Part shown: in pieces, positions 57,298-64,000 of the stretch | Numbering within the stretch: position 1 is the first letter of the stretch | Layout: each line of letters starts with the position of its first letter | Assembly: GCF_019209905.1 (NCBI RefSeq) | Contig: NZ_JAHUTM010000003.1 | Coordinates: 186,001-250,000 of the forward strand | Reading direction: 5' to 3' | Source of the DNA: Corynebacterium sp. TAE3-ERU12 | GTDB taxonomy: Bacteria > Actinomycetota > Actinomycetes > Mycobacteriales > Mycobacteriaceae | DNA length: 64,000 bases | Notes under the pieces: model-generated | Database searches by the model: none | What the model was told of the DNA's origin: nothing | What the model saw: the letters and a program-made list of their open reading frames with translations, nothing else | Position numbers and translations under genes: made by a program

Positions 57298-57735
57298 TTA
57301 TTCCTCGTCGGCGTGGGTATTGTCGGCGCTGTCGAGTTCGCCGAGCTCTTCGACGAGGACTTCCTGGACGACCTTCATGGCGGACAGGGCGGCCGGGGCG
57401 CCGCAGTAGCCCGCGGTCTGGATCACGGCTTCGGTGATTTCCTCACGGGTGAGGCCGTTGCGTAGTCCGCCACGAATATGGCCGCGGAGTTCACCGGTGG
57501 CCCGTAGGGCGACAAGCATGCCGATATTGAGCAGGGAGCGGTCGCGGCGGGCCAGGCCATCGCGGGTCCAGACTGATCCCCACACGGTTTCGGTGATGTG
57601 CCGTTGGAGGGCTTCGCCGTCGGAGCCGGCATTGCGCTCTAGGGCGGCGTCGACGAAGTCGTCCCCCATCACGTCGCGGCGCACCGAGATGCCCGCGTCG
57701 AATCGATCATCATCAAACACGTTGTTGTCACCCAT
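57298..57735 (-). CDS. Carboxymuconolactone decarboxylase (CMD) family protein
   Basis: A 145-residue CMD-fold protein with the typical helices: LQRHITETVWGSVWTRDGLARRDRSLLNIGMLVALR and ELRGHIRGGLRNGLTREEITEAVIQTAGYCGAPAALSAM. It is closest in pattern to PcaC-like gamma-carboxymuconolactone decarboxylases; only one Cys is present in the position of the AhpD CxxC, so not a peroxidase. No other protocatechuate genes are nearby, so the reaction is uncertain. AGGGAAGG precedes the ATG at 57735. Confidence 0.85.
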   Translation of the reverse strand: MGDNNVFDDDRFDAGISVRRDVMGDDFVDAALERNAGSDGEALQRHITETVWGSVWTRDGLARRDRSLLNIGMLVALRATGELRGHIRGGLRNGLTREEITEAVIQTAGYCGAPAALSAMKVVQEVLVEELGELDSADNTHADEE

Positions 57736-57799
57736 GTGGACTACCTTCCCTGGTGTTTCTGGCTCCACACCATGCTCAGCTGCTAAGCATTATGGATCG

Positions 57800-59017
57800 C
57801 TAGGCGTCGAGCAACCAGTCGTTGGGGCTGAACAGCTCAAAGTGCACTCGGGAGCGGTCGATTCCGCGCTGGTCGAGCTGGGCGCGGATGGCCTGCAGGA
57901 AACCGTTGCTGCCACAGAGGTAGTAGTCAGCGTCGGCGGGCAGGTCGATTTTGCTGTCGGGCCCGAGGTCGATGAGTTCGGGCTCGTAGAAGGTAGCGCT
58001 GGTGCCATTGGGCAGTGCCGAGATATCGCCGGCGCGCTGTTTGGCGAGGACATCCGCCGCTTCACTGCGGTCGGCGTGCAGGTCGACGACGGTGCGCTGA
58101 CTGCGCTGCGCGGCTAGGTAGGACAGCATGCCGGCCATTGGGGTAGCGCCGATACCACCGGAGATAAGCACCACCGGCTTATCGGATTCGGTATCGAGCA
58201 CCAGGTCACCGGCGGGTAGCGAAATCTCGAGTTCGTCGCCTTCGTGCAGGCTTTCCCAGAGCGAGTTGGAGACCTCACCGGCAGGCAGGTCGGCGGCACC
58301 GTCGACCCGGCGCACGGCGAAACGCAGCACACCGTCGGTGGCGTTATTGATCAGCGAGTATTGGCGCAGCTGGCGGGCGCCGTCGGCCATTTCGCGGCGC
58401 ACGGAAATGTACTGGCCGGGGGTAAAGCTGGGCAGTTCGGTGTCGCTACCGCGGACGCCGAAGATGACGACGTCGGGGCCCACTTCGGTGCGCTCGACGA
58501 CGGTGGTGGCGCGGAAGACATCGCCGGGGGTGACGCCGGCGTCGTCGTAAAGCTCATTTTCGAAGTTGATCAGCACGCGCTGCATCTCTGCGTAGACGGC
58601 ATCCCAGGCTTCCCGGACGGCTCCGGAGAAGACCTCGGGGGTGAGGACTTCTTCGATGGCGTCGAAGAGGTGGTGGTGCACGATGGCGTACTGGCCTGCG
58701 ACGATGCCGACGGAGACGTGCTTATGGCCGATGCGGGAGAGCAGTTCTTCCGGGGTCGGCGAGTTCGGGTCAACCAGGCAGGTGGCGAAGGTGGCCACGG
58801 AGGCGGCGAGTGCTTTTTGCTGTGCACCCATTTTCTGGTTTCCGCGGTTGAAGGTGTCGTTGAGCAGTTCGGGTTGTGCGCCGAACATGCGGCCATAGAA
58901 ATTGCTGGCGATGGTTTCGATATTGGCGCCGACAGTGGGCAGGGTGGCGCGGATGATCTCTTCCTGGTCAGGGGTGAGCGCGGCGGGGCTGGCCTGCAGG
59001 GTTTCGGTGTCAGACAT
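57800..59017 (-). CDS. hmp: Flavohemoglobin (nitric oxide dioxygenase)
   Basis: A 405-residue flavohemoprotein. The globin domain has distal Tyr41 (FYGRMF) and Gln61 (FNRGNQK) and proximal His100 in GHKHVSVGI. The FAD domain shows RQYSLIN, and the NAD domain VVLISGGIGATPMAGML and YYLCGSNGFLQAI. It converts NO and O2 to nitrate. GGAGAA precedes the ATG at 59017; a longer frame to 59107 is rejected. An AT-rich palindrome upstream may be its operator. Confidence 0.95.
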   Translation of the reverse strand: MSDTETLQASPAALTPDQEEIIRATLPTVGANIETIASNFYGRMFGAQPELLNDTFNRGNQKMGAQQKALAASVATFATCLVDPNSPTPEELLSRIGHKHVSVGIVAGQYAIVHHHLFDAIEEVLTPEVFSGAVREAWDAVYAEMQRVLINFENELYDDAGVTPGDVFRATTVVERTEVGPDVVIFGVRGSDTELPSFTPGQYISVRREMADGARQLRQYSLINNATDGVLRFAVRRVDGAADLPAGEVSNSLWESLHEGDELEISLPAGDLVLDTESDKPVVLISGGIGATPMAGMLSYLAAQRSQRTVVDLHADRSEAADVLAKQRAGDISALPNGTSATFYEPELIDLGPDSKIDLPADADYYLCGSNGFLQAIRAQLDQRGIDRSRVHFELFSPNDWLLDA

Positions 59018-59085
59018 GGGTTCTCCTGGGTTGGTTGAGCCAGGTGCGCCCTTGGGCTGGCGTGGGCGCAGGCTCCCCACCACAC

Positions 59086-59102
59086 TAACACTTTTATTGT
59101 TA
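59086..59102. promoter_or_regulatory. Palindrome upstream of hmp
   Basis: TAACA-N7-TGTTA, a perfect 5-bp inverted repeat in an AT-rich patch with TATAAC on the minus strand overlapping it, 69-85 bp upstream of the hmp start. It may be a repressor site for a NO-responsive regulator; it does not match the classical NsrR consensus. Confidence 0.45.
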
Positions 59103-59170
59103 TACATTTCCCCAATAAATGGCGACGCTACCGACGCTGCCGAGGCCCCCGGCCCCCGGCCCGTCCCCGC

Positions 59171-60706
59171 CTAGGCAGAACCCTCGTCCCGGCCCTGCCG
59201 AGACGCCGCCTTGAGAATATTTTCCCTCATCAACGGGAAGATCAGGCCATGGAAGGGGTACACCGCCCACCAGTACGCACGGCCCGGAAGACCTTCGGGC
59301 ACGTACACCGCAGTCTGGGTGTACACACTGCCGCCACCTGCACGGGGCGCGACCTCGAGGATGAGCCACGCCTTGCCAGATAGACGCATCTCAGCGCGCA
59401 GCACCAAACGGCGCGGCCGCTCAATGGACTCCACCCGCCACCAATCGACGCGGTCACCTTCGGCCAGCTGCTTAGGATCGCGGCGACCACCCAAGCCGGG
59501 GCCGCCGATGAGCTTGTCGGCGAAACCACGGACGCGCCACAACCACGCCGCCGAGTACCAACCACTATCGCCGCCAATGCCTTCGATAATGCGCCACACA
59601 TCCTCCGGCGGAAGGTCGGATTCGCCGACGCGCTCATCGCGATAGACAGTTTCGCCAGCCCAATCCGGGTCAGTGGGGTAGGTCTCCGCGGGGTCGACAG
59701 TGTTCTTCCAACTGTCATCCCAGCTGGTGATGACCCCACCCTGTGTTTCATGCCGCAGTGCCCGAGTAACCGCGGTGGGGTAATCAGCAAGCCCGCCCGG
59801 AGGATCCGGGATGATGTCTGCGATTGAGTGTTCCTCGCAGACGGCGTCTTCGGCCATAGACTGCGCCAGCGGCAGCCCCAGACCAGAGGGAACCGGGGTC
59901 ACCATGCCGATCCACGCCCCGGAGAGCTGGTCCACCGGCAACGGCACCGGCAGGCCCTTGACAACCCGACGCAGGCCCCGGATTTTGGCATAAATGCGCA
60001 ATAGGTCAGCGAATTCGTAGGTGGTGCCGCAGCCGATATCGAAGCCCTGATTGACCGGTTCGTCCAGGTCAGCACCCCTGACCAGGTAATACAGTGCGTC
60101 ACGGATGGATAGTGGCTCAATTTGGTTGGTGATCCACTGCGGGGCCAGCATGAACGGCAGCCGCTCGGTGAGGTGGCGAATAATCTCGAAAGACGCCGAT
60201 CCGGAGCCGATGAGGGTTGCCGCGCGCAGCACCATCGTCGGCACGCCACTGTCCATGAGGGTGCGGGCGACGCGTTCGCGCGAGCGCATGTGCTTGGACA
60301 GCTCGTCGAGCTCTTTGTCCTTCGGATGCAGACCGGATAAGTAGATGATCTGGGAGACCCCAGCGTCGGCAGCTGCCTGTGCGAAGGTGCTGGCTGAGCG
60401 CTGCTCGGCTTCTTCGAAGTCTTCATCCCCGGAGCCCATCGAGTGCACCAGGTACAGCACGACGTCGACATCGGTCATGGCCGCGCGCATGGCCTCGGCG
60501 TCGGTGATGTCCGCGGTGGCGTGCTCGACGGCATCGGACCAGTCGAAACGCTCGAGGCTGCGAGTGCGACGGGACATTGCACGGACGGTGAAGCCGGCTT
60601 GGAGAAGTTCGGGGACGACCCGGCCTCCGACATAGCCGGTAGCACCGGTGACAAGAACGCGGCGGTTGGGGTGTTGCGCGGTATAGCCGAGCGTGGCGGA
60701 ATCCAT
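59171..60706 (-). CDS. NAD(P)-dependent SDR-epimerase fused to DUF2867
   Basis: A 511-residue protein. The N-terminal ~300 residues are an atypical extended SDR with NRRVLVTGATGYVGGRVVPELLQAGFTVRAM, DVVLYLVHSMGSGDEDFEE and YLSGLHPKDKELDELSKHMRSR. The remainder is a DUF2867 domain (SWYSAAWLWRVRGFADKLIGGPG; WRVESIERPRRLVLRAEMRLSGKAWL). Such proteins are widespread in actinobacteria; the reaction is unknown, possibly a lipid/quinone-linked reductase. ATG at 60706 begins MDSATLGY. Confidence 0.82.
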   Translation of the reverse strand: MDSATLGYTAQHPNRRVLVTGATGYVGGRVVPELLQAGFTVRAMSRRTRSLERFDWSDAVEHATADITDAEAMRAAMTDVDVVLYLVHSMGSGDEDFEEAEQRSASTFAQAAADAGVSQIIYLSGLHPKDKELDELSKHMRSRERVARTLMDSGVPTMVLRAATLIGSGSASFEIIRHLTERLPFMLAPQWITNQIEPLSIRDALYYLVRGADLDEPVNQGFDIGCGTTYEFADLLRIYAKIRGLRRVVKGLPVPLPVDQLSGAWIGMVTPVPSGLGLPLAQSMAEDAVCEEHSIADIIPDPPGGLADYPTAVTRALRHETQGGVITSWDDSWKNTVDPAETYPTDPDWAGETVYRDERVGESDLPPEDVWRIIEGIGGDSGWYSAAWLWRVRGFADKLIGGPGLGGRRDPKQLAEGDRVDWWRVESIERPRRLVLRAEMRLSGKAWLILEVAPRAGGGSVYTQTAVYVPEGLPGRAYWWAVYPFHGLIFPLMRENILKAASRQGRDEGSA

Positions 60707-60992
60707 AACCCAACGGTAAGCGCTCTTCACTAGCAGTTCAATGACATGCGGCAACAGGGGTGGCTGATTACGCCCCGCCAATCCCCACCGGTGCACCCCA
60801 GCGACCCTCGTCAGCGCACCCAGTGCGTTGCTGGCTCGCAGTTTCCGACCTGTCAGGCCTTTCCGACCTGTCAGATATCACCCAGAAAAGCCTTCACCAC
60901 TGCTGGTTTTTGCTATCCTTTCGGAAACCATCTCTCAGTATCGCTGCCGGGAGAATAACCCGGTCGCCCCCGCGGCCACGAAGGAGCACACC

Positions 60993-61847
60993 GTGCGTAC
61001 CCCCAAAACCGTCGCCATCACCGGAGCAGCCCGCGGCATCGGCCGTGCCACTGCCGTCGAGTTCCTCAAGTCCGGGGCCGATATCGCTATCGGCGACTTG
61101 GACTTAGAGCTCGCCGAAAAAACCGCTACCGAGTTGACTTCCGCTTATCCGGGCCGGCGGGTCATCGCCCGCCGCCTCAATGTCGTCGATGCGCAGTCCA
61201 TGGCCGATTTCCTCGACGCCGCTGTCTCCGAGTTCGGTTCGCTGGACGTGGTCATCAATAATGCCGGCATCATGCCGACGAATATCTTCGCCGAAGAATC
61301 CGACGAGGTGACCAACCAGACCGTCGACGTGAACCTGCGCGGTGTGCTCAACGGCACCAAGGCGGCTCTTTCCCGCCTATCCCCTAATGGCGTCATCGTG
61401 AATATTTCTTCGCAGGTCACCAACCTGCCGGCGCCGGCATTGACCACCTATACCGCCACAAAATGCGCGGTTCTTGGGCTTAACGACGCACTGAGCCGGG
61501 AGCTGGATGCCACTGGCTCCACTATCAAGCTCATGGCCGTGCAGCCCGGCATTGTGCGCACTGAGCTCTCCGCCGGCTCCGCCCACCTGCCCTTCCTGGA
61601 GCCCCTGGTTGTGACCGACCCGGAGCGCGTCGCCGCCGGCATTGTCGAAGGTGTGCGCCGCGGGCGCCGCAGGGTCGCTGTGCCGAAGCCGCTGGGCATT
61701 ATCGCCGCCGGGCTGCATGCATTGCCATACCCAGTGGGCCGGTTTATTGAGCGGACTCTCGGCCTGGACAAGACTTTCACCAATGCCGACCCGGAGGCGC
61801 GTAAGCGCTATCACGATCGGATCGAGCAGGCGCACCAGGATTCATAG
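60993..61847 (+). CDS. Short-chain dehydrogenase/reductase
   Basis: A 284-residue classical SDR: TVAITGAARGIGRATAVEFL, DLD after beta-2 suggesting NAD, NNAGIM, the Ser in VNISSQVTN and catalytic YTATK. The extra C-terminal ~60 residues include a hydrophobic helix (LGIIAAGLHALPYPVGRFI), so it may associate with the membrane. GTG at 60993 follows AAGGAG. Substrate unknown. Divergent from the SDR/DUF2867 gene. Confidence 0.88.
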   Translation: MRTPKTVAITGAARGIGRATAVEFLKSGADIAIGDLDLELAEKTATELTSAYPGRRVIARRLNVVDAQSMADFLDAAVSEFGSLDVVINNAGIMPTNIFAEESDEVTNQTVDVNLRGVLNGTKAALSRLSPNGVIVNISSQVTNLPAPALTTYTATKCAVLGLNDALSRELDATGSTIKLMAVQPGIVRTELSAGSAHLPFLEPLVVTDPERVAAGIVEGVRRGRRRVAVPKPLGIIAAGLHALPYPVGRFIERTLGLDKTFTNADPEARKRYHDRIEQAHQDS

Positions 61848-61871
61848 CCTGCCCGGTGAAGACCACACACC

Positions 61872-61918
61872 ACATAACCCCGCCTTACTGTGTGTGCAGT
61901 AAGACGGGGTTATGTATT
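61872..61918. terminator. Bidirectional terminator between SDR and pckG
   Basis: ACATAACCCCG and CTTACTG pair with CAGTAAG and CGGGGTTATGT across one mismatch (61872-61890 with 61897-61915), 6-nt loop. It lies between convergent genes. Confidence 0.85.
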
Positions 61919-61940
61919 GCGCTGGTGCCGCTAGTGGGCC

Positions 61941-63767
<1,827 letters not shown>

Positions 63768-64000
63768 AAAAATCTCCTGACGTTTTTGGTTCCCTTCGCC
63801 GTCCAGGTTACCGCTGTCTCGGCTGCCGTGTGGGCGTTGCAGCAAAGCTTCCACACCCCGCCCTACCAGCGATTCTTCGTCGGTACGTACTTAGTTTTTA
63901 GCCCCACCGACCTATCTCGATACGCTCCCACATTGACGCATCCCAACCTGCAGTGCCTACCCCCGAAAACGCATCCACATCCACCCCCTTTTGGTCAGCT
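63768..64000. other. Upstream region of pckG
   Basis: The minus-strand leader/promoter region of pckG up to the window edge. TGTGGAAGCTTTG and a nearby CCCACA are present, but I find no well-formed GlxR or other operator. No gene is supported. Confidence 0.35.

Overview
The window is a high-GC chromosomal segment of a mycolic-acid-containing actinobacterium, most likely a Corynebacterium. The reasons are AftD with its small DUF2613 partner, a trehalose-monomycolate acetyltransferase/DUF3068/methyltransferase cluster, an HspR/HAIR-controlled dnaK operon, GTP-dependent PEP carboxykinase, many leaderless genes, and gene order matching two known Mycobacterium tuberculosis blocks (Rv0321-Rv0353 and Rv0224c-Rv0236c). 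No species can be named from sequence alone.

Layout. 1-3.4 kb: a cut-off PucR-type regulator, a nitrilase-family amidase, and a coupled pair made of a small helical ESX-like protein and a DUF1023 alpha/beta hydrolase. 3.4-7.9 kb: the chaperone operon dnaK-grpE-dnaJ-hspR on the minus strand, with HAIR operators and a likely SigH promoter upstream. 8.4-17.3 kb: a very large Fe-S oxidoreductase with a Gly/Ala/Pro repeat tail, an HNH (13E12-type) gene, an AlaT/AspC-type aminotransferase and a YibE/F membrane protein, followed by a run of C-rich hairpins. 18-24.4 kb: UDP-glucose dehydrogenase, an AT-richer two-gene insertion (a CorA-shaped two-TM protein plus an aromatic-amino-acid-lyase-like protein), dcd, tRNA-Gly(CCC), and a small minus-strand group (membrane protein, Crp/Fnr regulator, CxxC protein). 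24.7-32.1 kb: two tandem copies of an atypical ABC ATPase plus YhgE/Pip membrane protein. 32.2-43.2 kb: envelope assembly (USP, DUF2613, AftD, TmaT-like acyltransferase, DUF3068, polytopic membrane protein, GT4, MtrP-like methyltransferase). 43.3-46.9 kb: fadA-fadB beta-oxidation pair. 47-49.3 kb: secreted SGNH hydrolase and a lipoprotein. 49.4-57.3 kb: choline uptake and oxidation to glycine betaine (betT-betB, divergent betA) followed by a carnitine/choline acyltransferase. 57.3-64 kb: a CMD-family protein, flavohemoglobin, two SDR proteins and pckG.

The most unusual observation is a highly iterated 11-mer, GCTTGCCGACG, present 22 times exactly on the two strands together and absent from the AT-richer insertion. 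One close inverted pair forms what looks like a minus-strand terminator. This is the pattern expected of a DNA-uptake or Chi/KOPS-like genome signature. The second lead is the lyase/two-TM cassette at 19.5-22.0 kb, which has the look of a mobile accessory or defence-like module.
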